From the NCBI RefSeq assembly GCF_014839805.1, contig NC_051134.1:5921170-5985169 (forward strand): 64,000 nt of DNA, given 5' to 3'. The notes under the pieces were generated by a model that saw nothing but the letters and a program-made list of their open reading frames with translations, made no database searches and was not told where the DNA came from. Position 1 is the stretch's first letter; the number at the start of each line of letters is the position of its first letter. The position numbers and the translations under genes were made by a program. Origin of the DNA: Manduca sexta (lineage: Eukaryota > Arthropoda > Insecta > Lepidoptera > Sphingidae). Positions 54,367 to 63,852 of this stretch are shown one piece after another.

Positions 54367-55184
54367 TATGTTATAAAATAACAATTTAATTGAAATTCTG
54401 GACTGTTGCAAAAAAAAGTTTGCATATAAAACAAAGAATTTGCTAATTTCAGCCACATTTGTATTTATTACAGATCATAAATAATTGTCGCTAGTAATGT
54501 TTAGCAGTAATTGGTTTGACAGCGTTCAGCTACTTTTGTAGTTCAATTATGACAAGTTGTTTTGTATTTGAATTAATCAGTAACTTATTGTAAATGATAA
54601 TGATTAGGAAATATTGGAAACAAATTATGTTCAACGACTTCTGTTGCTGACTGTACCTAGGCGGAATCTCACATATGAGAGACCAGTAGATATTTGTTGG
54701 ATGTTTTTTAAAAACACATATATCGTAAAAATTTGTATTAATTTTCATTTTGATTCCCTAATTTAAGATATAACTTCTTACAAACATAGTTGACTTTATT
54801 ATACAAGATATGACGTAATACTAAGACCTTTGACAATTAAAATAGACGATCTATTCATAAAGTATTAAAAGTACTAAGATTCTTCATATCGCGATGAACA
54901 CAAAGGCTACCCGTAAAGGGCAAACTATTAACTTAAGATTAACAAACCGACTAGCCGCGATCTAGCCGTAGACTGAACGCCAAGTAAATATCAAGTTATA
55001 ATTGCTCTGAGACCGTCGTACATCAGATTATAGTATACCGTAGTCTAGACTGGGACGTTTCATGATATTATTCTATTAAATAAGCTATCCGAGTGAATTA
55101 CATATAGGCTGAATAATACTGGAGCCTTGAGGGACGCCGTTTCGTTTGACATTATGTTTGGAACACATTGCAGAGGTTAGTTTG
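54367..55184. other. No recognised feature
   Basis: AT-rich; nothing supported. Confidence 0.35.
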
Positions 55185-55400
55185 GCATTTAGAAATAAAA
55201 CTAGTTTTCGGATTTCATCGCGTTTTTAAATTGCGTAGATCGAATCAACTGCTAATTGTGTATAATGTAGGTGGATATTTTAACTTTGAATTTCAGACGA
55301 GCAATTCCACATTCCGCCCCGTGATCATGAAGGACTATCGAAAAGTCCACAGTAAATATAAATATAAAACTGCAATAAAATCCATATCTAGTTTTACATT
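55185..55400. mobile_element. FB-1 fold-back element, diverged two-armed copy
   Basis: The left arm (GAAATAAAACTAGTTTTCGG, ATTTCATCGCGTTTTTAAAT) and right arm (TTCCGCCCCGTGATCATGAA, ATAAATATAAAACTGCAATA, AAATCCATATCTAGTTTTAC) flank a unique centre. The open frame over it is a shadow. Confidence 0.68.
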
Positions 55401-55585
55401 AACTTAATAAATTATTATATTGTCGCACATTGTGCAAAATCAAAGCCTTATATGCAAAATTCTATACGCGTCCGCACCGCAATATCATAAACGGTGAATT
55501 AACAATCCATATACTACTCAGACAGTGGCCGCGATTGACAAGGATCAAATCATAGATAACATTAATTTATGGTCCGCCTATTCTA
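55401..55585. other. No recognised feature
   Basis: Short mixed stretch. Confidence 0.3.
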
Positions 55586-55835
55586 TTCGACTGCCTCAGT
55601 GGCGTAGTTGTACTGCAAGCGCGGTACGCCAGCGCTCTGAGGTCCTCGGTTCGAGTTTCGTGTCTGGTAAATGATGTTTGGGTTTTTCTACTCAGTATCA
55701 GCCCGGAGTCTGGAATTTGTGTCCAATATAGCGCTCGGCCCCTATCAGATGGGACGGAACACACTTGGCGAAAAGTGGGTGCCCAGGTTGCATCTCTCCA
55801 TACCCCTTCGGGGATAAATGCGTGATGTGTGCCTA
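55586..55835 (+). mobile_element. SINE-A, full-length reference copy, plus strand
   Basis: The head ACTGCCTCAGTGGCGTAGTT (A box) and GAGGTCCTCGGTTCGAGTTT (B box) forms a tRNA-derived pol III promoter. The body has TGTTTGGGTTTTTCTACTCA, GTATCAGCCCGGAGTCTGGA and GATGGGACGGAACACACTTG, and it ends ACCCCTTCGGGGATAAATGC, GTGATGTGTG. Seven other copies in the window can be read against it. Confidence 0.87.
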
Positions 55836-56857
55836 TTTTACTCAATATCTGATGAGCATACAATTATTTGCGTCTTTGTCGTGTAAAAAGTATAGCGCAG
55901 TGAGGAAGGGCATTGATTTTTATCACGAAAACTTAAGTCTGTCATATTTTATGTATAGATCTCTGTCGAGAATGTAAACAAAATCAAATGATAAGGTTTA
56001 AAATCAACCTTGACATTTAGCCTTCTTCCTGAATCGTACGCGCGCAATCCAAAAATTCACATTATTTTTATAATTACACTTTAGGTACCAAGTGCACTTA
56101 AAAATGGAACATTATTACGAAAAAGGACATGTACAAAATTATTATAATTAAAGTTGTCTCTTTAAAATAGGGTACAAATGAAGTGTTTTCTGAAGGTCGC
56201 TAATGAAAATATTATTATTATAATTAGTGTCATAATCTGTCGTACACATAAAAAAATATAATAAGAAATATTATTTCAAGAACGGAGACAAATCATTAAA
56301 CCATTCAGATTATTAGTTATTATTGTATTTGATTAATTAATGTTTTTCTTTGAACAATGATTACAAATAACTTGATTCAAGTTATTGTAATTAGTATAAA
56401 GTATTGATGTAACACATAGTGTAATATAACAATTCTTTAGTTGATTTCTAGCTCACAAAAGGGCTGGTTCGAGGTTCTGGGTTTGATTTCCAAACAACTA
56501 AATTGTGTGCGGATTTTGAATAAAAAGTACTTATTATCAACATGAAGTAATCACTTCATGCAAAATTTTGTGCTGAAGTTATAGTCCTGTTTCACTTCGA
56601 GAATAAACATGCTAAATGCCTACAATGAAGCCAGCGCCCTAAATCTTCTATTCAGTTGTAAAAACACTAGAATATGTGACACATATGTCCCCGACCAGTC
56701 GTCGGTGAAACATCAACCCATCCATTACACAGGGCGGCGGGTGGCAGCGCTAATAAAAATTAAGTGGTCACAGCACATAATCTAGGTGACGCTCCAAATA
56801 CACTATTTTATTACAAGCTTTTCAATGTTTTCACGGTCAGTAAGTTGTGGATGTTTT
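55836..56857. other. Long AT-rich stretch without recognised content
   Basis: No shared repeat or believable frame. A TGGTTCGAGGTTCTGGGTTT segment near 56465 is vaguely B-box-like but unsupported. Confidence 0.35.
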
Positions 56858-57034
56858 TATATATGTATCTCGACGATTGAAAGGCTAATTAACTTAAGCG
56901 AATTTTTTTTGCGACCTGAGTTAAATACATATTGAAAATCAGCACGCTTTTCTATGTTTTTTTTTTAATATAGTAAATTTTTTTAGAAAAGATGTCGCTT
57001 AAATTAATTAGTTTTCAACCGTCGATATGTATAT
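56858..57034. mobile_element. MITE-C, complete copy
   Basis: The left end TATATGTATCTCGACGATTG, AAAGGCTAATTAACTTAAGC and the right end, complement of ATACATATCGACGGTTGAAA, form imperfect inverted repeats of about 40 bp that end inside an AAGCGACAT motif. The centre is AT-rich with a T run. No transposase; superfamily not assigned. Confidence 0.72.
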
Positions 57035-57111
57035 AGGTGGCATGCGGCAAAATCACGAAAATCACAAAATATATTATATTGATTCACTACTGGACAGCTA
57101 TCTCTTCTGCT

Positions 57112-57301
57112 AGAATGAGGGTTTAGGCTCTAGTCCACCGCGCTGGCGTAGTGTGGATTGGCAGACATCACATACCCTCGAAATTCTCATAGAGAGTCCT
57201 TGGTAGGTACACACGATACTCTTCTTCACCATTAACTCGAGCGATGACAGAGCTACAAAATACGTAACTACGAAAGTCAAAGGGTGTGCTCGGTTGCGTA
57301 G
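57112..57301 (-). mobile_element. SINE-B fragment, minus strand
   Basis: GGCTCTAGTCCACCGCGCTG, GCATAGTGTGG-like sequence, ACATACCCTCGAAATTCTCA, TAGAGAGTCCTTGG and a diverged ACGAAAGTCAAAGGGTGTGC segment follow SINE-B in reverse. The two outer ends are missing. Confidence 0.65.
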
Positions 57302-57916
57302 ATTTATAAGTAACTGTCGAGGACCGGGTTTCATTCTGGTTCGATTAAAGTTTAAGAGTTGTTTCTGCTTAACATCAGCCAGATGGCTGTGATTGCGCAC
57401 TGAGTTATAACCTCGCTCCCTAATATTTGGGACGTAACATAACTTGCGAAATGTAACCTGTATAGACTTCTGCTCACCCTTGAAATAGAAGGCGTGATGC
57501 CATGTATACAATATATGCGCCTTAGGTTTTGAATTGCGGAGCGTTTCAGCAATCCATTCCAATCCTATAGTCGCTGTACATACAACCCATACATCCCATC
57601 CACACTTGAACCCGTAATCAGCGGCATGTAAATAGCGATTGATGGGCGTGTCAGGCAGTAGTTAATTGCGGCCGTAGGTCGGCAGGCGGCAGGCGGCAAT
57701 CATGGGGCGCGACGACGCGGCGCCGGCGCCAGGCGTCGAAGGGATGCTGGGCAAATCTATTAGCAGATACTGTTTTATCCTACTGTCCCAAATAAGTCTT
57801 ATATAGGTGTTGCCAACGACTTCGCCTGCCTGGAAGTCCTTTCTGGTAAAATTGTATACTATTTGTACCTGAAGTAGCGGTAAACCCGCCCCTATTACAT
57901 CGACGAAAAAACACAA
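57302..57916 (-). pseudogene. Long nearly open minus-strand frame, function unknown
   Basis: From 57916 downward one minus-strand frame stays open to 57302 (about 205 codons) except for a single stop at 57662-57664. It continues by chance through the SINE-B fragment to 57110. Translated pieces have normal amino-acid variety (for example FTRKDFQAGEVVGNTYIRL before the stop, and AADYGFKCGWDVWVVCTA after it). The middle is GC- and CpG-rich. I recognise no domain. It could be a remnant of a host or transposon gene with one nonsense mutation, or a GC-rich repeat that is open by composition. Confidence 0.35.
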
Positions 57917-58030
57917 AAAAATACGCTTTTAGAAAAAGGTTGAAATCGAAAATCTTTTCAGACAGCAACGCCTTAATTCTTTGTTAAGTAGTCTTAAGTT
58001 GAGCCAAACTTAGATTACTTCAAAGTTTGT

Positions 58031-58046
58031 AGGCATAACCACTGAT
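58031..58046. repeat. 16-bp target-site duplication, left
   Basis: AGGCATAACCACTGAT here is repeated exactly at 60129-60144. The first A may belong to the poly(A) tail on the right side. It brackets the R1-type element. Confidence 0.95.
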
Positions 58047-59231
58047 AGGAGGGGACGTTCCACCGTCCACGCGATTCTGCGGGTGAAGTCACAGGCGGAG
58101 GAAGCAGTGGCCGGAGGCAGCGTAGTTATAGCGGTATCGTTGGATATCTCCAATGCATTTAACTCGTTGCCCTGGCCCTGCATCCACGAGGCACTGCGGT
58201 ACCACGTGGTGCCGCCCTATCTTCGGCGTCTGGTGCACGCGTATCTGTCCGACAGGCACGTAGTGTATCCGGGTGCCGACGGGTGGCATCGCAGAGCAAT
58301 GTCTTGCGGTGTTCCACAGGGCTCGGTTTTGGGCCCTCTCCTGTGGAACATCGGGTATGACTGGGTGCTCCGTGGTGCTAATCTCCGGGGAGTCGGCGTG
58401 ACATGTTACGCTGACGACACATTGATCACGGCGACATCTAGGACCTTCCAGGGCGCCGCAATTTTAGCGGCGGTGGGCACCGGCCACGTTGTTAGCCGAA
58501 TTCGACGTTTAGGTTTGAAGGTGGCCCTCGAGAAGACCGAGGCCATTTGTTTTCACGGGCCTCGCAGAGGGCCACCAGCCGGCGCCCACATCGTTGTGGA
58601 GGGGGTGCGGATTCCCATCGGCAAAGATATGAAATACTTAGGTCTAGTGTTAGATAGCCGATGGGAATTCCGCACCCATTTCTTAAAGCTGCGGACGAAA
58701 TTGTCCCGGGCAGCGGGCGCTCTTTCCAGTCTGCTGCCCAACCTGGAGGGTCCTGGTATCCCTTGCCGAAGGTTGTACCACGGAGTCGTGCGGTCCATGG
58801 CACTATACGGCAGCCCTGTCTGGGCTGATGCCCTAAGAGAGCGTTCTGCCGCTCTCTTGCGGGCTCCGCAGCGCGTAGTGGCGCAGCGGGCGATTAGGGC
58901 ATACCGCACGGTTTCGTTCGAGGCGGCTTGCTTATTGGCTGGATTCCTGCCCTGGGATCTGGACGCCAAATCTCTGTCTGGTGCCTTTCATTGGCGGGAG
59001 GAGGCGTTCAGTCGCGGGCAGCGTCCGGCCCTGAAGGAGGTGGAGGCCAAGAGGGCCTCCTTACGACGAGCCGCCGTGGAGGAGTGGCGTCTCAGGCTGG
59101 AGGCCCCGACAGCGGGGCTCCGGACCGTTGCGGCAGTGCGGCCTGTCTTTGCCGAGTGGCTAGACAGGCGCCACGGTGCGGCAACCTTTTCGGTTATCAC
59201 AGGTACTCACCGGGCATGGCTGCTTCGGTGA
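58047..59231 (+). pseudogene. R1-type reverse transcriptase (5'-truncated, frameshifted)
   Basis: Open from the first base of the element to 59231. Reading from the GTG at 58083, the RT motifs are VSLDISNAFNSLPW (residues 18-31, motif A with the first catalytic Asp), GVPQGSVLGPLLWN (76-89) and CYADDT (108-113, the catalytic YADD box). A thumb region follows with KTEA and MKYLGLVLDSRW. DISNAFNSLPW and GPLLWN--YDWVLR are typical of R1-clade elements. The endonuclease and the RT N-terminus are missing because of 5' truncation, so there is no native start codon. A one-base shift near 59182-59191 throws the frame out before the zinc knuckle. Confidence 0.87.
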
Positions 59232-59553
59232 GTATCTGTACCGGATCGTAGGTACGGAGGTGTCGGCCGTGTGTCACCACTGTGACAACTGCCCGCTGGA
59301 TACGGCCCAACATACTTTGGAGTTCTGTCCAGCCTGGGACGAAGAGCGCAGCGCCCTTAGATCAGTCGTCGGAGGAGATCTTTCGCTGCCAGCCGTGGTC
59401 GCTTCCATGGTCGGCAGCCAAAGATCCTGGCGTGCGGTGGCCCACTTTTGTGAGGTAGTCATCTCGCAGAAGGAGAGTGCCGAGAGGGATCGGGAGAGAG
59501 CAGATCCCTCCCGCCGCCAGAGGAGACGTAGGAGGCGCCGGGCGGACGACTGA
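59176..59553 (+). pseudogene. R1-type C-terminal CCHC knuckle region (continuation of RT ORF)
   Basis: Continues the polymerase in the next frame: TGHGCFGEYLYRI, then a C-X2-C-X9-H-X4-C zinc knuckle encoded at 59272-59328 (CHHC … AQHTLEFC). A Trp-containing helix and a highly basic tail (DPSRRQRRRRRR) follow, ending at TGA 59551-59553. This CCHC placed after the RT is characteristic of R1/LOA-group LINEs and is thought to bind the element RNA. In the intact family it is one ORF with the RT. Confidence 0.83.
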
Positions 59554-60128
59554 CCGGCGTCTCCCGCCCTGTGGAATGGGGGCGTTTGGAGAATTCCACC
59601 ACGGTATCCCCTGCCTGTCGTAAAGGCGACTAATAGGGGCCATCGGGGGGTCGTCGGCGGGCGGCTGGGGGCCGTCCGCCCTTAGTGTACGTTGTGCACA
59701 TCTCGCACATTGTGATGACCCCCGAGATGGACGGCAGCGTGGAAGGTAGGCCTCATGCTGCCGTTGACGCCGAGAGCGTCCTTCGGTTACGCGGGGGCTT
59801 CTGAGCCCCCCCATAGGAGACGGGCCGCAACAGGCGGCACCGCGCAGGGACGACTGCGGACGAAAACTTAAACATTTTGTCAGAGGAAGCCCACAGTCGT
59901 CCCTAATGCGCCGAAGACGGCCACCGCGGAGTTTTAGTTGGTATGCCGTGCGTGAAAATAGGTTAGGGACTCGGCCCGGCGGTCACCCGAAGGTCAAAAT
60001 CAAATCCGGGTGGCTCAACGCCGGGCCGTAAGGCACGGTGACCCCAACATAACCGCTCAGTCGCCCCCCCCGAAGGCTGGGCGGTAGTCATAAGGCACTT
60101 TCTCCGCGAAAACAAACAAAAAAAAAAA
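59554..60128 (+). other. R1-type 3' untranslated region and A-rich tail
   Basis: GC-rich, with GGCGACTAATAGGGGCCATC and GTTAGGGACTCGGCCCGGCG, then GGGCCGTAAGGCACGGTGAC and CCGCGAAAACAAACAAAAAA at the end. The last 190 bp align with the separate fragment at 13040-13259. Overlapping antisense frames here are GC-driven shadows. Confidence 0.8.
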
Positions 60129-60144
60129 AGGCATAACCACTGAT
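60129..60144. repeat. 16-bp target-site duplication, right
   Basis: Exact repeat of 58031-58046 (AGGCATAACCACTGAT), directly after the A-rich tail. Confidence 0.95.
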
Positions 60145-60214
60145 CAATCTAGGCATAGTCAACGAGGTCACGGAACTGAATTATTCGCCATAAACCTGAC
60201 AGGACGTCGAGAGG

Positions 60215-60230
60215 GTGCTGACGTCAGCCG
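60215..60230. promoter_or_regulatory. Maf-type palindrome (TGCTGACGTCAGC)
   Basis: GCTGACGTCAGC (60217-60228) is a perfect 12-bp palindrome. With the preceding T it matches 13 of 14 bases of the CRE-type Maf recognition element, and it contains a full CRE. It belongs to the host DNA just downstream of the R1-type insertion. Confidence 0.35.
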
Positions 60231-60715
60231 CTATCGGCTCGCAACCACCACGAGGATTACTTATCGAGATATAAACTGTACGATCGATATTCTAACGTGT
60301 TACATTTAGTTGTAGATTTAGGGTGACGATATGCGTAATGTAAACGCCACGCTGTTCAAAAAGTAGCATAACTTTAATATAGAAAGTACCTACTGAATGA
60401 TACTGCGCAGCGTTTGTTTACTTCTCAGAGCATTATTATTATGCACACTACGTACTTCAAACTAAAACGCAGCAAACGCGAGGTAGTTGCACACAGAGCG
60501 CGCGCACCAAAAACAGGAGCCTCTGGATTATGTCAAATTCGTCATTTGTCTCCTTAGGCCTGACTACAAATCGAATGATAGCATTTTCACTCAATAATCG
60601 ATAGTAAATGACCATCACGATTCGTGATTATAAATCATGCCTCCAGGGCCATCACTGTTGTTCGCTCTACCTATACTACTATATACTATATGTACAATAA
60701 GGAATTAAATAAATA
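60231..60715. other. No recognised feature
   Basis: Mixed composition; nothing supported. Confidence 0.35.
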
Positions 60716-60890
60716 ATAATGACGGTCAAAAGGCTAATTGACAAAAGCGACATTATGTTTAGAAAAAAATTTAACTAGTTTAAAAAACATAGAAAAAAGA
60801 GCTGGTTTTAAATATTTATGAAACAGGGTCGCAAAACAATGTCGCTTACGACAATTAGCCTTAGACCCGTCGATAAATATTATACCGACC
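60716..60890. mobile_element. MITE-C, complete copy
   Basis: The left end GACGGTCAAAAGGCTAATTG, ACAAAAGCGACATTATG and right end AATGTCGCTTACGACAATTA, GCCTTAGACCCGTCGATAAA are imperfect inverted repeats of about 38 bp. The centre shares the AAACATAGAAAAAAGAGCTG segment (in reverse) with the other copies at 47467 and 56858. Confidence 0.74.
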
Positions 60891-61734
60891 TAAATATGTG
60901 CCTTCTATATCTGCTAAGCATCATTTCCGTTTCTAATTTATTTTCAAGCGATTTTCGATCATATTCCTAAATCGATACTGGCCTATATTAAATATATTGA
61001 AAGTAGCGGCATTGGGGGACTTGGCAAGGATGTAAATGTGAACGACTTAAACTAAAATCACATTACGTTCACGCGCCGACGGCAAACACAATTGAGTCAA
61101 TATTTGGCCTGAATTACGAATTTTGATCTATCAACGTGATTTATGTAGAGGGGGCCCGTTTTACGGTTTATTTTTTTATACTGAAAAACGAGGTAGTTGC
61201 TCGCATGATAACAAACGCTATAGTTAGACCCCAATTATGATCAAATTTATTGTCGTAGTGTTTGAAATATAAAGTCTTCGGTCGTAATTTATAAACAGTA
61301 GCAATCTACTGTTTATAAATTGGTGGTAAGTGGTAACCATAAAACATAACTTGAACGTCTCAAGACGTCATTCGGTTATATAATTTTTGTTCGCATTTTC
61401 AGTTTGATAACGTTCATTGTATAATGGCACTTTCTTTTATAAACTATTCCATGTAAATACTTTAGAAATGTTGACGAACATTGTGTATGACGTAAATACA
61501 CGTAATAATCCGTAAACAATTAACTTGTGACGTATACGACATATTATTTGCGTCGTTCAGTATTATTTTGTGCGACGTGTAATCACGTCACTGAATTTAT
61601 ACAAAGCGACAATGCTTTAGTCGAGTTTATTTTCTAATCAAAACATGTCTGAACTTAAATTAATTTTTAGGTTAGAGCTGTAGAACTCGCCTTTTAAAAC
61701 GTCTAAATCCGTTTAACCATTTTTGTTGGATATT
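60891..61734. other. AT-rich stretch with one perfect hairpin
   Basis: Nothing recognised except the inverted repeat 61286-61321, listed separately. Confidence 0.4.
61286..61321. repeat. Perfect 16-bp inverted repeat with a 4-nt loop
   Basis: AATTTATAAACAGTAG (61286-61301) and CTACTGTTTATAAATT (61306-61321) are exact complements around CAAT. Same geometry as 1647-1682. Confidence 0.92.
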
Positions 61735-61880
61735 TTTATTCCGCGACCTACGACGGTGCGTAGGGGTCGAGGTGGGGGAGTAGGTTTTTACATAAGATCG
61801 GGCATTAATGCGCGAATCCGACCGCATCCTGAACATCCCTTGGTCGAGCAACTTTGGATGAGCCTCACTTTAAACAAAAA
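61735..61880 (+). pseudogene. LINE endonuclease, N-terminal part
   Basis: Encodes RRGRGGGVGFYIRSGI and then EQLWMSLTL, the 'GGGV-F-Y' and 'E-LW--L' segments of apurinic-like LINE endonucleases. The N-terminal catalytic Asn/Glu part is missing. The frame is lost at an A run (61876-61881) just before the next part. Confidence 0.75.
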
Positions 61881-61881
61881 A

Positions 61882-62750
61882 CTCTCCTATTTGGCACAGC
61901 CTACAGGCCACCCTGGTTGGACCTTGACTTGTTCCTAGACTCGCTGACCTTGAGCATTAGTGCACTTGCGCCTTATGACCACGTTATCCTGCTCGGTGAC
62001 TTCAATGTAAATTTATTAGACATAGGGAATAGTAGAGCAAAACGTCTTATGGACTTTGTACACTATAGTGGGTGTGTCCAGATTGTGTCTTCACCAACAC
62101 ATTTTGTAAATGATAGCTGTTCACTTATTGACATTATTTGTACCGACGCTAGATACAGGTGTCTTTCTGTTCATCACATAAGTGAGCTGGGTAATCATTC
62201 GTTTATCACGTGCCAACTAGTGTTCAAAAAGGAAAAACCTGTCAGTAGATTAATAGTATACCGCCAAATACATAACATTGTATTTGATCAGTTTGAACGT
62301 GATCTTGAATCCTTTCCTTGGTTCTATATTTGCAGTTTGCAAGAGGTTGACGAAATGTTGTCGTTGTTTAACACATATATTATACAGTTATTTGACATAC
62401 ACGCTCCAATCAAACGTAAAACCTTTCGTAATCAGCCCACGCCTTGGATAACACCAACAATAAAATTAATGTGTAGATTACGCGACGAAGCTAAGAATCG
62501 ATATAAATTAACTAACCAACAAATCCACAAAGATTATTATTTACAATTGAAGCGCCAGGTAGTAAAATCATTACATTGTGAAAAACAAGCCTATTTTACT
62601 AAATACATCAATGAAAATATAGTTAATTCTAAATCTTTGTGGAAAAATTTAAAATCACAAGTATATCCGTCGTCCAAGTTTGCCGAGCTTCCTGATCATC
62701 TTCGCGACCCTGATGAGATAAATCGTGCTTTTTTTAGACATCCCCGGTAA
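61882..62750 (+). pseudogene. LINE endonuclease C-terminal part and linker
   Basis: Reading from the ATG at 61854, the endonuclease motifs are FGTAYRPP (residues 13-20), VILLGDFNVN (44-53) with the catalytic Asp and Asn, and SLIDIICTD (90-98). The usual terminal SDH is GNH here (113-115): the conserved Asp is Asn, which should impair cleavage. A Lys-rich linker to the RT follows to about residue 290, where the frame breaks (about 62740-62797). Confidence 0.82.
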
Positions 62751-62797
62751 TCAAGAGGTGTCCCTATCCTACTTAACTTTTTTATGAATTTAACAGG

Positions 62798-63852
62798 TTT
62801 GGCCCGGCGACATTCTCTCTGAAGCAAGTAGATGAGAATGCTGTTCTTACTATAATTAAAAACATCTCTACTAATGCTCAGGGTATTGATGGTATCACCA
62901 GAGACATGATTCGACTAACACTACCTCAAACTCTGAAAGCTATAACATCGATCATTAATACTTCCATCAAGACTGATACATTTCCCAGTCTATGGCGCTC
63001 TGCGATCGTCAGGCCACTTCCAAAAAATAATAACCCTTTAACTTTTAGGGAATTACGTCCTATAAGCATCCTACCCTGCCTGTCGAAAATTTTGGAACGC
63101 GTTGTGTATTCACAGGTCTTAACGTATCTCGAGACAAATAATATTCTGCCGGACCTCCAGTCTGGTTTTAGACAGGGTCGTGGCTGTGCTACTGCCTTAC
63201 TGGATGTTGTGGGTAACATCCTTGAGGCACGGGATCGCGGAGAAGCAACCATCCTTACACTGCTAGACTTCTCGCGAGCGTTTGATACTATAAACATAAA
63301 TTTACTAATGTCTAAGCTCCGTTATTACGGATTTGAGTTGAATACTATTAAATGGTTTCATAGCTATTTGACAGGTCGCTCGCAAGTTGTCGAAATACAG
63401 CAAAATGATGGGTCTTATTTACGATCCTCTCCGCGAACCGTGACCAGAGGAATCCCTCAGGGATCAATTCTGGGCCCTCTGCTGTATATTATATACAGCG
63501 CGGATATTACCCACTGTTTGTCGAACTGCAAATTTCATATGTACGCAGATGACATTCAATTATATATGTCGTGCAAATTAGACGATTTGGCGTCAACCGT
63601 CTATAATATCAATAAGGAACTTCAAGCGGTGGTATCTTGGTCCGATAGTAACACCCTGGTTTTAAATCCAGATAAAACGAAATTTTTAGTTTTGGGAAGC
63701 AGGACACAAATTAACAACGTCATACGGGCTGACCCACAGATAAAGCTCATGGGGAAAAATATAGAACGGGTGGAAACTGCGCGCAACCTGGGACTCATTG
63801 TCGATCAGGAACTGCATTTCGAATTACATATAAACAATGTTATAAAAACTGT
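62798..63852 (+). pseudogene. LINE reverse transcriptase domain
   Basis: The coherent frame begins near 62798 (FGPATFSL), upstream of the ATG at 62906. Counted from that ATG the motifs are RPISILPCLSKILERV (51-66), SGFRQGRGC (86-94), LLDFSRAFDT (119-128, motif A), GIPQGSILGPLL (182-193) and HMYADDIQLY (211-220, catalytic YADD). A thumb with NPDKTKFLVLGS follows. These fit the Jockey/CR1 group; I do not assign a clade. All catalytic residues visible here are intact. The frame is lost near 63847-63853. Confidence 0.85.

Larger units (their letters stand above)
58047..60128 (+). mobile_element. 5'-truncated R1-clade non-LTR retrotransposon
   Basis: A GC-rich block of 2082 bp in AT-rich DNA, with a reverse-transcriptase frame starting right at the left duplication, a CCHC knuckle, a 3' untranslated region of about 560 bp and an A-rich end (60110-60128, interrupted by C). 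A perfect 16-bp target duplication flanks it. 5' truncation, an A tail and variable-length duplications are signs of target-primed reverse transcription. Sequence motifs place it in the R1 clade, yet it lies outside ribosomal DNA. The perfect duplication and a single frameshift suggest a fairly recent insertion. A second, shorter 3' end of the same family is at 13040-13259. Confidence 0.88.

Noticed and set aside
55586..55660. tRNA gene (A and B boxes present)
   Set aside because: No complete cloverleaf, and the box region continues into a repeated SINE body; the same applies to the heads at 45184 and 48338.
57110..57301. C-terminal extension of the unknown frame at 57302-57916
   Set aside because: This part matches SINE-B in reverse, so its open frame is coincidental.
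58089..59814. Several long minus-strand frames opposite the R1-type element
   Set aside because: They are GC-driven shadows of the RT frame; translations are Arg/Pro/Ser-rich with no motifs.
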